From: Jaenimonas drosophilae
Lineage: Eukaryota; Euglenozoa; Kinetoplastea; Trypanosomatida; Trypanosomatidae
DNA: 64,000 nt
Reading direction: 5' to 3'
Assembly: GCA_030849065.1 (NCBI GenBank)
Contig: JASAON010001583.1
Coordinates: forward strand, 1-64,000
A program made the translations under genes and the position numbers. The notes under the pieces were generated by a model that was not told the origin of the DNA, ran no database searches, and saw only the letters and a list, made by a program, of their open reading frames with translations. Shown piece after piece: positions 34,286-44,307 of this stretch (position 1 is its first letter; each line of letters begins with the position of its first letter).

Positions 34286-35434
34286 ATGCAGCCCGACGGA
34301 AACGGTGCGCCGATCATCTTCGATGTTCCGCCAGCATTCACGGTGGAATCCATCGTTGGTCAGGGATCTTACGGCGCCGTGTGCAAGGCACATTACTGCG
34401 GTGATCCCATCGCCCTGAAGAAGATTCCACACTACTCGAAGAGCGAGGACTCCGCTCGTCGTGTGCTTCGTGAGGTTGAGATTCTTCAAAACCTTCAGTT
34501 TTGTGAGCAGGTGGTGGGCTGCCGGCTCTTCTTCCGACCCACAAGTAGTGAGAAAGATGTGTACGTGGTGATGGACTACATCCCCTCCGACTTGTCCTCC
34601 GTTATCAAAAACAGCAGCATCCCACTTGACGAGAACATCATTCGCTACATCGTCTGCCAGCTCCTCCTCGCCGTTCGCGCCCTCCACAAGTGCCAGGTGC
34701 TTCATCGAGACATCAGCACACGGAATATCCTGATTGACTACAACTCACAAATCTTTCTGTGCGACTTCGGTCTCAGCCGCTTCTTTGACCCCGATGAGCA
34801 GCTCTCCTTCGGCGTCGTCACGCAGTGGTACCGCGCACCGGAGATCATTCTCGACGCGGAGTACGGCTACGCGAGCGATGTGTGGAGCGTTGGGGTTATT
34901 CTTGGTGAATTGCTGCTTCGACGTCACTTGTTCCCAGGTAAGGCCAATGACTCGGCAGATCAGCTCACTCAGATTTTTCAGCTTGTGGGCACCCCAGAGG
35001 CTAGTGCGTTCGAGGAGGGCCAGTCATTTGACCGGGCGAGTGTGAACGCCAAGACCTTCGCCCTCGCCTTCATTCAACGCCGGACGACGATGTCCAAGAT
35101 TGTTCAGCTGCTGTCATCCTCCTTCGTCCTGACAGAGGGCCACACGGACCGTAGTGCACCTCCCCTGGCCGTACAGCTGGCGGAGGAGCTGCTACGCTTT
35201 GATCCAGCCAGGCGCCCCTCTGCCGACCAGGCGTTGAAGCATCCGTGGTTCGACAAGTGCCGTGCCTTCATTGATGAGATGGTATCCATCCAAGACAAGG
35301 CGGAGGTGGGCACCTTCACACCGCTCCAGGAGCTCAAGTGGCAGGACCTTGTGAACTGCATCGAGGCGACGGTTCCTGAGTTCTCAGAGGATCTGCTCGT
35401 GGATGAGGAGGAAGTAGAAACCACAGCGTCGTAG
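34286..35434 (+). CDS. Atypical MAPK-like (CMGC) protein kinase
   Basis: Kinase domain at about 18-345 of 382 residues. Present are the glycine loop GQGSYGAVC (25-33), ATP lysine Lys45 (IALKK), His140-Arg141-Asp142, DFG at 160-162 and WYRAPE (181-186), with a CMGC insert before the C-terminal helices. It departs from a standard MAPK in two ways. The activation lip reads LSFGVVTQWYR, so the TxY dual-phosphorylation motif is replaced by SFG. The catalytic loop is HRDISTRN instead of HRDLKPxN, so the CMGC lysine is lost and the loop resembles the HRDxxxRN of tyrosine kinases. It may be regulated differently from MAPKs or have reduced activity. The C-terminal tail is acidic (DLLVDEEEVE). Confidence 0.88.
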   Translation: MQPDGNGAPIIFDVPPAFTVESIVGQGSYGAVCKAHYCGDPIALKKIPHYSKSEDSARRVLREVEILQNLQFCEQVVGCRLFFRPTSSEKDVYVVMDYIPSDLSSVIKNSSIPLDENIIRYIVCQLLLAVRALHKCQVLHRDISTRNILIDYNSQIFLCDFGLSRFFDPDEQLSFGVVTQWYRAPEIILDAEYGYASDVWSVGVILGELLLRRHLFPGKANDSADQLTQIFQLVGTPEASAFEEGQSFDRASVNAKTFALAFIQRRTTMSKIVQLLSSSFVLTEGHTDRSAPPLAVQLAEELLRFDPARRPSADQALKHPWFDKCRAFIDEMVSIQDKAEVGTFTPLQELKWQDLVNCIEATVPEFSEDLLVDEEEVETTAS

Positions 35435-36692
35435 CACTTCTTGGCATGAAGGCGCGTTCTAATCCTTGCACAACATCAACACAACAATTGAAGAGTTTTT
35501 CTCTCCAGACAGATCGCCCGGAAACAACAAAAAGAAACAGCCTAAACCAACACGCCGGCCTTCTGTGGCTCGTTGCTCGAGTGAAGGGAAGGCAGAGAAT
35601 GGGGTGGACGAATGAGCACAGCACCATTGCCACCGCGTACCTGTACTTTGTGCTTCACCTCGTTCTGATCAGTTCCCGCAATTATATCCACCCATTCGCT
35701 TTTATTTTGGCCAGCCGACTATAGATGTTGTGGAGCGCACGACATGCCATGTACGTGTTCAAGGCACGCACATGTGTGTGCGATGTATGCCGTGTGATGG
35801 CCACACCAGCAACGAATGCCCTGACAAGACTTACCTCCCATCCCTTCCCAATTTCCCTGTTGCCCCACGGGACCCTTTCTTGTTTTTTTTTCCTGTTTCT
35901 GTGCCTTCTTCGTTATTTTCATGGTTGCGGTGCTGTCTACATGCTTGCTTTCCCCGACGCGTTTGCCTATGTTGTACAATTTCTCTTCGGCGCATTTCTT
36001 GTGTGACCCATCGCGCCACAAAAACACATGTTGTGTGAGGTTTAAGCTACGAGGGCTACTGGCGACTGTAGCTGTCCTCTCAATCCCACTGAACATCAAA
36101 CAGCGCTCCAGACAGGACAGATAATTCGATGAGGCAGGAAGCCAACCAAGTGTGTGGGTTGAGGTTCTGGGACCATGCCGGGGAGGGAGTGTCTCCTCGG
36201 GGGTAGCGAACGTTGTGGCCCCCTGGCAATCGGCGCCTCTCCTTGGAAAGCAAATGAGTGAGTGAGGTACCAAATTCCTCCCGTACTCCTGCTCCTTTGC
36301 ACTGGGGAGGTTTTCCGTGCTGTGTTTGTCTTCTCATGAAAAAAAAACATGCAGCCGTCGATGGGTACATCGGGCATCTGTGAACGTGGAAATGCTGTCG
36401 TAATACTGACGAATCTATTCACTGGGCTGTACTGCGGTGGTTTGGCTGTGCGCGTACCAAGTTCACCTTCTTGCAGATCACTGTCTTCTCTCCCATCTAA
36501 ACCGTTCTTTAATGTGTGTTTGTATGTATAGCTTTTATTCACAGGTGGAGTGAATCCTAACCTCAGCGGGTTGCTGCACTCCTTGTTGTGTGCTCTTGTG
36601 CCAGATCTGAGGAATCAACGTCTGGAGTTGATCAACGGCAAAGAGAGTTTGCATATAGTTCGTTACCCTCATAGTGTTATAGGTTGGCAGCG
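35435..36692. other. Intergenic spacer, about 1.26 kb
   Basis: No supported gene on either strand. It contains a T run near 35882-35891 and an A run near 36338-36347 (AAAAAAAA). A 148-codon antisense frame (36096-36542) has no recognisable features. T/C sequence before 36590 may serve the next gene. Confidence 0.5.
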
Positions 36693-37625
36693 ATGTCCTT
36701 TCTACGTCTTTCTGTTGTCCTGCGGGACAAGTCCATGTTCGCGGCAAAGCGACGTGTGATTGTGCCCATTCACCCAACCCCCAACTTCCCCGCCCACCTC
36801 ATCAAGGCAGCCTTCACGACAGATCCACTCAAGGAGAAGCAGAAGGCCAAGTTCTCCTCTGGCGGGGAGGCAATGCGAGAGGTGCAGGACATCCCCAAAA
36901 ATCTGGAAGGTGAACGCTCCAGGGCTGAGCTGGCCAACACCGGCGACTCCGAGTTTGCCGCCCTCGTGGAGTTCATTCAGGGCGCTAGCTACGACCAACT
37001 CATTTCTGGCCGACGCTTCAAGAAGATCTACGACAAGCTATCCGAGAATGACGATATGTTTGTGTGGCTGTGCCACACCGCCATGGCCGTCCTCAACCCC
37101 GGTGACATGCGTTCACGGCTGATTTACAACCACCTCAAAGCCCTCGCGGAGGCCGTGGCGAGTGGAGAGATGACGCAGCGCACAGCCTTTCGCTTCTTTG
37201 AATCTGCCGTTCGCAGTCCCGCCTACCGCGAAATCGCCGCCCGACAGCTGGAGAGTGGCGCGGCCACTCGTCTTGCTGGCATCAGTGCCGCGGCCGATGT
37301 GATGCGCCGCATGGGTCTCACGCGGCGGCCCATGTCTGCCTACTTTGAGCTCTACCAGCGTATTGTGGAGCGCAGTGAGGCCATGACACCATGGGGCTTT
37401 CCACCACTGTTTCAGTTCGAGGAGCGTCTGGCGTTGGAGCCGCGGCTTAAGTTCTTCTCACGTGCTTCTCAGCAGCAGCTTGAGCGACGTCGCAAGGGCA
37501 ACTTGTTCTCCCCCTACACCGTCCTTCAGAATCGCCGCATCTTCTGGATTCCCCCGACGTGGAATCGTGCAGGACGTTTTATCGGTCCACACGTCAATCT
37601 CTACCCCGGCCTCACCCCAGATTAA
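36693..37625 (+). CDS. Hypothetical protein, probably mitochondrial, 310 aa
   Basis: The ATG at 36693 gives the N-terminus MSFLRLSVVLRDKSMFAAKRR, a plausible mitochondrial presequence. The frame is open from a TTG three codons earlier. The body is helical and basic, without transmembrane segments. Residues about 85-220 form a helix-rich block containing MFVWLCHTAMAVLNPGDMRSRLIYNHL. The C-terminus is Arg/Pro/Trp-rich (FWIPPTWNRAGRFIGPH). A soluble matrix protein such as a kinetoplastid-specific mitoribosomal or RNA-editing accessory factor fits this composition, but I recognise no domain. Confidence 0.75.
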   Translation: MSFLRLSVVLRDKSMFAAKRRVIVPIHPTPNFPAHLIKAAFTTDPLKEKQKAKFSSGGEAMREVQDIPKNLEGERSRAELANTGDSEFAALVEFIQGASYDQLISGRRFKKIYDKLSENDDMFVWLCHTAMAVLNPGDMRSRLIYNHLKALAEAVASGEMTQRTAFRFFESAVRSPAYREIAARQLESGAATRLAGISAAADVMRRMGLTRRPMSAYFELYQRIVERSEAMTPWGFPPLFQFEERLALEPRLKFFSRASQQQLERRRKGNLFSPYTVLQNRRIFWIPPTWNRAGRFIGPHVNLYPGLTPD

Positions 37626-38035
37626 GGCTGGATGTTGAGGGCCCTCCTAAAGCAAAGCCAACAGCACAAGGTACCCCGCTTGACAGACCTGTGAATGAAG
37701 TTCACCCATGAGGTGCACCACTCTCGATACTAACACATCCAACCACATGTCTTTTGCTCTTTTCAATTCTATCTCTCTCGTGCACATACATTCAGCGATT
37801 CTTCATATAAGACGCTGTGTGCGGAAGTTCTGTACTCTTCACCGACTGTACACATTCCACAGGACTGAATTATAAAGAGAACTCATCTCTATACCGCTTC
37901 ATACTCTGTCCTTGGTGTGCTACTGTCCGTAGAATTATCGGTAGATCTCTGCTCCACACGCCTTGATTTTGCACACGTGTGCTGCAATCCACACCCACCC
38001 ACCCACCCACACACACACGCGACGTCCCTCTCAAC
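37626..38035. repeat. Spacer with CA/CCCA microsatellite before acyl-CoA synthetase
   Basis: A 410-base spacer ending in a CACCCACCCA and CA-dinucleotide tract at 37991-38020, only 16 bases before the ATG. The open frame from a GTG at 37979 reads through this tract and is not taken as coding. Confidence 0.6.
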
Positions 38036-40156
38036 ATGGGTCAGTGTATCGCATCGATGGCGGATGGGGCCAACTCCCGCCAAATTGTGTCTAGTGACAT
38101 GTACCGTGATTATGCAGACTACGGGCTTCAGTGTGCTGCTCTCCCGGGAACTGAGGGGGATAACCACTCACCCATCTACCGCATGTCAAACATGGACTCG
38201 GGAGAGTATGAGGACCTCTGCAAACGGTGGTCCTCCAGCAGCTGCGCCAGGTTGATGGAGCAGATGTGCACTGAGCGAAAGGACAAGGTGATGTTGGCTC
38301 ACCGCAAGATGATCCGCATGGAAAACAAGATCATCGTTGATGAACGCACCAAGAAGGAGAAGTCCATGAACGTGCACATCTTTGATCCTACGCGTATCTC
38401 CATCTCCTACGCTGAATTCTGGCGTCGCGTGATTGCCTTCGGCCGTGGCCTGCGGACGCTCGGTGTAGGGAAGGGAGCGAAGGTGGCCCTGTACGAGGAA
38501 ACGCGCTGGGAGTGGCTGACCTCCATGTTCGGATGCTGGACGCAGGGGATCGTCGTCTCCACCGTCTACGCCAATCTCGGAGAAGACGCACTCATCTACG
38601 CCCTGTGTGAGACGGAGTGCCAGGCCATTGTTTGCAACCACAGCAATGTGGAAAAACTTGTGGCCCTCTTTGAGAAGCATGGCTTGGATCAAACCATCAT
38701 CATCTACCTGGATGAGCTGCCTGCTGGCGTGGATACGAAGGACATGACGGTTGCCAAGTGGAATGACGTGATGACGGCGGGCTCTAGCCGCAAGGGCATG
38801 CGGTTTGAAGCTCGCATTCCTCAAGACGAGGAGGCCGTGAAGGAGGATGCGCTCATCATGTATACGAGTGGAACCACTGGCAACCCGAAGGGTGTGGTGC
38901 ATAGCCATGCCAGCCTCTACTGCGGTGTGATGTCCATCGCCCATCGTGTAGAGGATGTGCTGGGCCCACAGAAGGAGGATGAGTGGTACTGTTCCTACCT
39001 CCCCCTCGCCCACATTCTGGAGTTTGCCCTCACCATGGCCCTCCTCCAACGAGGTATGTCGGTTGGCTACGGCAGCCCACGTACACTCACGGACCAGTTT
39101 GCCCACCCCCACGGTGACTTCACGGAGTACCGCCCCTTCCTTGTGGCCGCGGTGCCCCGCGTCTATGACACCATCAAAAAGGCAGTGGAGGCCCGCCTGC
39201 CGAAGCCTGGCACCTTGAAGCGCACCATTTATGACAACGCCTACCGCAGCCGCCTCAAGGCCCTCCACGAGGGCAATGATACGCCCTACTACAACCGCAA
39301 AGTGTTCTCCGTCCCACGTGCGCTGCTCGGGGGCCGAGCGCAGGTGATCTTCTCCGGCGGTGGGCCCCTCTCCGCCTCCACCCAGGAGTTCCTCAATGTT
39401 GTGTTTGGCATGGTCTCGCAGGGCTGGGGTCTCACCGAGACCGTCTGCTGCGGTGGCATTCAGCGCCTGGGCAACATGGAGTCAGACTCAGTGGGCCAAA
39501 TCATCCGCAGTGTGGAGGTGAAGTTGGTGGATACGGAGGAGTTCAAACACACGGACAAGCCCAACCCACGAGGGGAGATCTACGTACGTGGGCCCTTCCT
39601 CTTCAAGGGCTACTACAAACAGCCGACCCTCACGCAGGAGGCCATTGATGCTGATGGGTGGTTCCACACTGGAGATGTTGCATCCATCACAGATAGCGGC
39701 GCTCTGCGTATTGTGGGCCGCGTGAAGGCCCTTGCAAAGAACGCAAATGGCGAGTACCTCGCCCTGGAGACCCTCGAGAGCATCTACGGCAACAATGAGC
39801 TCTGCCTCCCCAACAGCTGCTGCGTACTAGTGAACCCGCACCGCAACTACATCGCCCTCCTTGCCCTTACCAGTGAGGAGCTCGTGGAGGAGTTCAAACG
39901 CAAATACCGCATTAGCTGCCCCAAGTTCCCCGAGGCCCTCGAGGACCCCAACTTCCAGCGAGAAGCGCTGAAGAGCTTCCAGAACAGCGCACGTGCCGCT
40001 GGCCGACGCCCCTTCGAGGTGATTCAGCAGATCAAACTGTTGAAGGATGAGTGGACTGCCGAGAATGGCGTCCTCACCGCCGCCATGAAGCTGAAACGAC
40101 GACGCATTGATGAGTGTTATGCGGATGATATCAAGCAGTTGTTTAAGCAGGAGTAG
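38036..40156 (+). CDS. ACS: Long-chain fatty-acid-CoA ligase with N-terminal acylation signal
   Basis: AMP-forming acyl-CoA synthetase of 706 residues that activates fatty acids with ATP and CoA. Motifs are the P-loop YTSGTTGNPKGVVHSH (about residue 278), the GWGLTET acyl-adenylate motif (about 464), DGWFHTGDVASI (about 540) and a C-terminal Lys-rich lid ending MKLKRRRI. The true N-terminus from the ATG at 38036 is MGQCIASMADG: Gly2 suits N-myristoylation and Cys4 palmitoylation, a pair that in trypanosomatids targets proteins to plasma or flagellar membranes. There is no transmembrane helix, so lipid anchoring could be the membrane tether. Codons are strongly GC-ending, and the antisense strand is open for 360 codons as a by-product. 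It supplies acyl-CoA to enzymes such as the GPAT encoded upstream. Confidence 0.95.
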   Translation: MGQCIASMADGANSRQIVSSDMYRDYADYGLQCAALPGTEGDNHSPIYRMSNMDSGEYEDLCKRWSSSSCARLMEQMCTERKDKVMLAHRKMIRMENKIIVDERTKKEKSMNVHIFDPTRISISYAEFWRRVIAFGRGLRTLGVGKGAKVALYEETRWEWLTSMFGCWTQGIVVSTVYANLGEDALIYALCETECQAIVCNHSNVEKLVALFEKHGLDQTIIIYLDELPAGVDTKDMTVAKWNDVMTAGSSRKGMRFEARIPQDEEAVKEDALIMYTSGTTGNPKGVVHSHASLYCGVMSIAHRVEDVLGPQKEDEWYCSYLPLAHILEFALTMALLQRGMSVGYGSPRTLTDQFAHPHGDFTEYRPFLVAAVPRVYDTIKKAVEARLPKPGTLKRTIYDNAYRSRLKALHEGNDTPYYNRKVFSVPRALLGGRAQVIFSGGGPLSASTQEFLNVVFGMVSQGWGLTETVCCGGIQRLGNMESDSVGQIIRSVEVKLVDTEEFKHTDKPNPRGEIYVRGPFLFKGYYKQPTLTQEAIDADGWFHTGDVASITDSGALRIVGRVKALAKNANGEYLALETLESIYGNNELCLPNSCCVLVNPHRNYIALLALTSEELVEEFKRKYRISCPKFPEALEDPNFQREALKSFQNSARAAGRRPFEVIQQIKLLKDEWTAENGVLTAAMKLKRRRIDECYADDIKQLFKQE

Positions 40157-41779
40157 GTGTACGTGTACTCATCCAAATTGTGTCGGATGTGGAACAAGAG
40201 ATTGGGTGAAAAGCGCAGCGCAGTTGTCCATGGACGCTCTCAGCGCGCACCCCCATCCAATTTGCTTCAACTTTGCCTACATGTGAACGCAGTACGCCAT
40301 TCATCCCCACACCAGATCTCAAAACTGCGTGGACGGTGCGCGCGTCGTCTTCTCCAACATGGAAGCCCACCATAGTTTGGCCAAACACACTTCACGTTAT
40401 TTTTCTGCTCGAGCGACTTACCGTTTCTGACTAACTGGGCCTTGTGCTGTGGTGGACGTCACTGGAGATGAGTGCACGTGAGTGAACAGCACCACCGCTC
40501 ATTCCGAGATTCATCGAACCCCCTCCTCCTCCTCTCACACCCTCATACTCGCGAGGACAGGAAGATCTGTCCGGCCCTCGTGACGGCAACTTTTGTTTTT
40601 CATTGGGAGAGCTTTGCCAACGCATCCACATACTTCATCTCTCGATTTTTCTAGGCCATCGACCTCAACGCCACTACTACTCCCCCTCCCCTTTCCAACC
40701 AGTTATACATTGCGCCGATACCGTTCATCACTCTTCTCAGATCTTGCAACATGGCCTCGTTCCCTCGACATGTACATTATGTTCGAGGAACGCAGCTGCC
40801 CTCTCTTTTTCTTCCCCTTTCCACTTTCTATTACTACTACGATTTGTGTGCTTTTCTTCCCTCAACGGCCGTTGTTGGTGGCCCGCTAACAAACACGCAC
40901 GCACACACATACAAACATACACACACACACACATACACACACACACACGCGCGCGCTCGCATGCACACATGACGACCTCTGTTCTGAACTTCCTCATAAA
41001 CCAGAAGAAGATATATCGGTATAGATCGGTGCATTTATCTTTTTTTTGCCATCAGACCAGCAAACGAGCTCGCGTGTATGTGAGTGCTACTGTTGCTGTC
41101 CAAGCAAAGCGTGTGTGCGTGTGTGGGGAAGTTGATACCACAGCCTCGCCAAACCCTCTCGGCATCATCTTCTAACCGCCTCCTCTCCTCCACAGGCCCT
41201 CTTCCTCTGCCATTATATTCATTATATCACGATGCGATACACGCAAAGAAGATATCCGTCCTGAGAAAGAGGAGCTAAGCCGAACGCCATGAATGAAAAA
41301 GCGGTGTTTACGGTGGAGCTCATGGTGCAGGTGTAAATGGAGATGTTCTGTGCGTTCGTGAGGTTGGCCAATTCTGACGGCGCATGCAGGTTTTCCTGTG
41401 CGCGTGTGCCGGATGAAAGGCTCATGTGTGCATCACAACAGAGGATGGATACGGCAGATGGCTGGGTCTTCCACACCACCGCCCGGGGTATTTCCCCCCT
41501 CTCGTCCTCCTCACAGTTTTTCCTTCTTTTTTTTTTCTCAGTGGACCCTCTACCAACCTTGTGCGCACCCCTCACCCCGACAGTCGTGGTGATTCCACTT
41601 TCTTTAGACACTTGCTCGTCCACAAAAAACAACAACATTAATGACGCAAATCTTCACGATGAGAGCATTTCTGCTTCCCCTTCAGGGTTCCATCGCCAAC
41701 AACGGTGAAAGCTCACTCTGCCTCCTACGCATCATCCCCTTTCTCTGTGGTTGTGTTGTGTGTGTAGGTGTAGTCCGTG
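40157..41779. other. Intergenic spacer, 1.6 kb, with AC repeat
   Basis: No recognisable gene. Several 60-190 codon frames are T/C-rich translations or start at non-ATG codons. An AC-rich microsatellite spans about 40891-40975 and ends in alternating CG. A run of eight T lies near 41040-41047. A T/C tract with an AG at 41766-41767 lies 13 bases before the next ATG. From memory, Leishmania has ribosomal protein L38 after its acyl-CoA synthetase; I see no such gene here. Confidence 0.5.
40891..40975. repeat. AC-dinucleotide microsatellite
   Basis: Imperfect AC/CA repeat of about 80 bases with AT and CG interruptions, lying in an untranslated region. It produces an artificial His/Thr-rich open frame on the + strand and a Val/Cys-rich one on the other. 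Confidence 0.85.
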
Positions 41780-42256
41780 ATGTTTCGACGAACCTTCTCT
41801 CGTCGTTCAAGCACCAGCTTTGCTGGGGGTAGCTTCCAACAACAGACGGATAAGGAGAGCTCACGCATGTATCAGGAGCGCCGCCGCCGACTGCTCTACG
41901 ATGCGGAGGGCAATCTTCAGCTGGGCGGGTTGGCGATGCTGCTGTACGATGACTTCTCCAAGCCTTTCCTCTATTTTGCAGGAGGGCTGCTGTTGTTCTA
42001 CGGATACAACCGGCTCATCTTCAAGCTCTCCAAGGATCATGAGGCGAAGGAGGTGGAGCTGGACCGACGTAGTGAGGAACTTGCCCGGCAGAGTGGCAAG
42101 GTGCGTTCTGATCGCTACTTGGTGAAGCCCAGTCGGCAGATTGACGACCCAGACTTTCTCAACATTCCATCACACTCTGGAAAGGGTGTCTTTAAGAGCA
42201 AGCTCTTTGAGGATGATGAGGCCTCCAACTTTGGCGCGGAGCTCAAGAAAAGCTGA
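41780..42256 (+). CDS. Small probable mitochondrial inner-membrane protein, 158 aa
   Basis: From the ATG at 41780 the product starts MFRRTFSRRSSTSFAGG, an Arg/Ser-rich mitochondrial presequence. One transmembrane helix lies at about 63-82 (FLYFAGGLLLFYGYNRLIF), followed by a charged helix and a Ser/Asp-rich tail. I recognise no family. Size, presequence and single membrane helix are typical of accessory subunits of respiratory complexes or assembly factors in trypanosomatids. The predicted splice AG is 13 bases upstream, and a GTG one codon earlier was ignored. Confidence 0.8.
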   Translation: MFRRTFSRRSSTSFAGGSFQQQTDKESSRMYQERRRRLLYDAEGNLQLGGLAMLLYDDFSKPFLYFAGGLLLFYGYNRLIFKLSKDHEAKEVELDRRSEELARQSGKVRSDRYLVKPSRQIDDPDFLNIPSHSGKGVFKSKLFEDDEASNFGAELKKS

Positions 42257-42340
42257 AGCATGGCAGACCCTACCTCCTATCGTGTTGCCAATGCAGATGA
42301 CAATCTGCACGGATGGAAAGCTCCTCCGTATCACACACGC

Positions 42341-42361
42341 AACAACAACAACAACAACAAA
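42341..42361. repeat. AAC trinucleotide repeat
   Basis: About seven AAC/ACA units in the 3' untranslated region of the preceding gene. Confidence 0.85.
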
Positions 42362-42504
42362 GGTGTATAACCTGCACCCATACACTGGTTGAGTGCTCTT
42401 GGCTAATCATTTTGGTACACGTGTTTCCTTCTTTCACTTCTTGCTCACGTCACTGACGATAGGCATCGCATCCGTCTCTCACCCAGGTAGTTGACCACCC
42501 GCTG

Positions 42505-43428
42505 ATGCATCCCAGCTCTCGTTTGATGAGGCACGGCGTTTGTCGGCAGCTTCTCACGCCGCGTGCGTGGCCGTGCCATCACAGCAGCTCAACTCTCAGC
42601 CCAACAAGCTGCCGGGCCACGGTGGAGCTCACTGGGGCGTGGAGGTTTCCCCACAGAACGTTCTGCAGCCGTACGCAGCCCAACCTGGCCAATCCACCCT
42701 CTCCTCCCTACACCCACGCTAACGCCCTTGGTGCCAACGCTGACGGCGCGTCTTTTCCCTTTTCATTCAATGACGCGCCCCACAGAAACACAGCAGATGC
42801 CGATGATGCACAAGGACACACTACTGCAGAGAGCATCTTTGCGGCAACTTTCCCCAACTCACACGCCTACACACACATGCATGGAGCCTCATTGGCGGAG
42901 GGTGATGCACATCATCAGGAGCGGTCCACGAATGCTTCTGACACACGGCAAATGGGTGGTGCCTGGGCGGGCTTACGCTCCGCAACGGCTGCTATGGCCG
43001 CTGCGGGGGCCGCTGCGTCTGCTCGTGAGCCAGGGAAGACGGGTGCGCAGCAACAACACGAGATGGATGCACAGGAGGAGCAGGCTCAGCTGAACCGTCT
43101 CTCTCCACAGCAGCGCGAGGAGCTCGCGGCGTACCGGAAGACCCACGCCGAGTGGGTCGATAAGAACAAACAACTCATTGATGATCGCCATGAGGCATTT
43201 CAGATCAAGCAGGCGGCTGAGGAGCTGCGGAAATCGGGCAGCCACACTGCCTCACAGGAAGTAAGTCAGTCCATGCGCTTCTTCCTCTTTGGAGTGATTC
43301 CCTTCATGATTTTGGTTGGTTTGGTGCGCTACGCAGACACCATCTTCTTCATGGAGGACCTAAAGAGCATCAACGTTGTGGACTACAACAAGGCCATCAA
43401 GGAAGAGGAACGTGAGAAGAAGCGCTAG
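42505..43428 (+). CDS. Hypothetical mitochondrial membrane protein, 307 aa
   Basis: The N-terminus (MHPSSRLMRHGVCRQLL) is basic and suited to mitochondrial import. Residues about 40-170 are low complexity (Ala, Thr, His, Pro). A charged helix follows (about 185-250, QQREELAAYRKTHAEW), then one transmembrane helix at about 257-276 (FFLFGVIPFMILVGLVRY) and a short acidic/basic tail (EEEREKKR). No domain recognised. With the preceding gene it forms a pair of presequence-plus-single-helix proteins, which hints at inner-membrane complex subunits. The long disordered section is unusual for such a subunit and could mean a start further downstream. Confidence 0.75.
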   Translation: MHPSSRLMRHGVCRQLLTPRAWPCHHSSSTLSPTSCRATVELTGAWRFPHRTFCSRTQPNLANPPSPPYTHANALGANADGASFPFSFNDAPHRNTADADDAQGHTTAESIFAATFPNSHAYTHMHGASLAEGDAHHQERSTNASDTRQMGGAWAGLRSATAAMAAAGAAASAREPGKTGAQQQHEMDAQEEQAQLNRLSPQQREELAAYRKTHAEWVDKNKQLIDDRHEAFQIKQAAEELRKSGSHTASQEVSQSMRFFLFGVIPFMILVGLVRYADTIFFMEDLKSINVVDYNKAIKEEEREKKR

Positions 43429-44307
43429 TACGCACATGGTGGTACGCACACCCACCAATACCCACACTTATCCATGCCGGCGTCTCAAACGTGCATGTTT
43501 GAGACATCAAAACAACAACACATGTTATATTGATTTGGTATATATGTTTCCAGGTATTCTGCTCCCTGGGTAGATGGTGGGAGATCGTAATGGTGTGGTG
43601 AATCCATCTCTCCCGAAAAACAACGGCGAGCAAGCGCTCTCCCGGCTCCATTCCGGAGAGCGGCTTTTTCTTGGTTGCTGTGGAGTTGGTGTGTGTGCGC
43701 CACTCATCACGTGCCGCTTTGTGTGTTTTGACTATCGACTCTGGCTTGACCCTTCTTTGCGTACCACCGGTCAGCTGCCTGTCCGACCAACCCCCTTACT
43801 ACCTTCATGGTTCAGCCCCCTCTATCTGCATAAAACAAAGCAACCTGCCGATGTTGCTATCCATTCACTCATTCCTTTCTCCCTTCAATCTGCTCATTGC
43901 TTTGTGCTTTCGTAGCGTACACACAACATTGTGTAGAGGTGGCACTATACAACACCACCTCCCCCTAACCCTCACACAGAGTACAGAGGAAGCGTTCATC
44001 TTGAACCTCACCCTTTCATTCTCTTCTCTGCTATTAGCTTATTGCGTATTCATATCATTGGTGTTTCTTCTTGTTCCGGCAATCTGCACACATCCTCACA
44101 CCTCCACATACGCTGACAAACAAAATCATATTACGAGATCTTCGCTAACATCCTGCCATCAACGCACCCCCACGAATGAAAAACTGCACAACCAGTAAAT
44201 CCTACAACAACAACGTACTCATTGATTAACTCCGCACTCGCTCCTCTACCAACGCTAAACAAGAGCGTACATCGCCAACACCACGTTCACCAACACTCTC
44301 TTAGAAC
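43429..44307. other. Intergenic spacer, 879 bases
   Basis: No supported gene. An ATG-started frame of 113 codons (43574-43915) has no recognisable features, and a 175-codon frame starts at TTG. It holds the hairpin described separately and long T/C stretches at 43862-43915 and 44010-44075 suited to splice acceptors for the downstream FYVE-like gene. Confidence 0.5.
43634..43670 (+). terminator. GC-rich hairpin followed by T run (terminator-like, function unknown)
   Basis: The inverted repeat GCGCTCTCCCGG / CCGGAGAGCGGC, with a seven-base loop and slight bulges, is followed at once by TTTTTC. In bacteria this would be called a rho-independent terminator. In a kinetoplastid unit it may be an RNA structure in the 3' UTR or chance. 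Confidence 0.3.

Noticed and set aside
38186..39268. 360-codon open frame on the minus strand inside the acyl-CoA synthetase
   Set aside because: Antisense shadow of a highly biased gene; no motif or start context.
40603..41175. 190-codon + strand frame across the AC microsatellite
   Set aside because: Starts from an ATG but consists of Ser/Phe/Leu and His/Thr-repeat translation of UTR and microsatellite sequence.
40157..41779. Expected ribosomal protein L38 gene (by remembered Leishmania order)
   Set aside because: No reading frame encodes an L38-like protein; its absence is noted but the comparison is from memory.
43574..43915. 113-codon ATG frame in the spacer before the FYVE-like gene
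   Set aside because: The region contains a hairpin and T/C tracts and reads as UTR.
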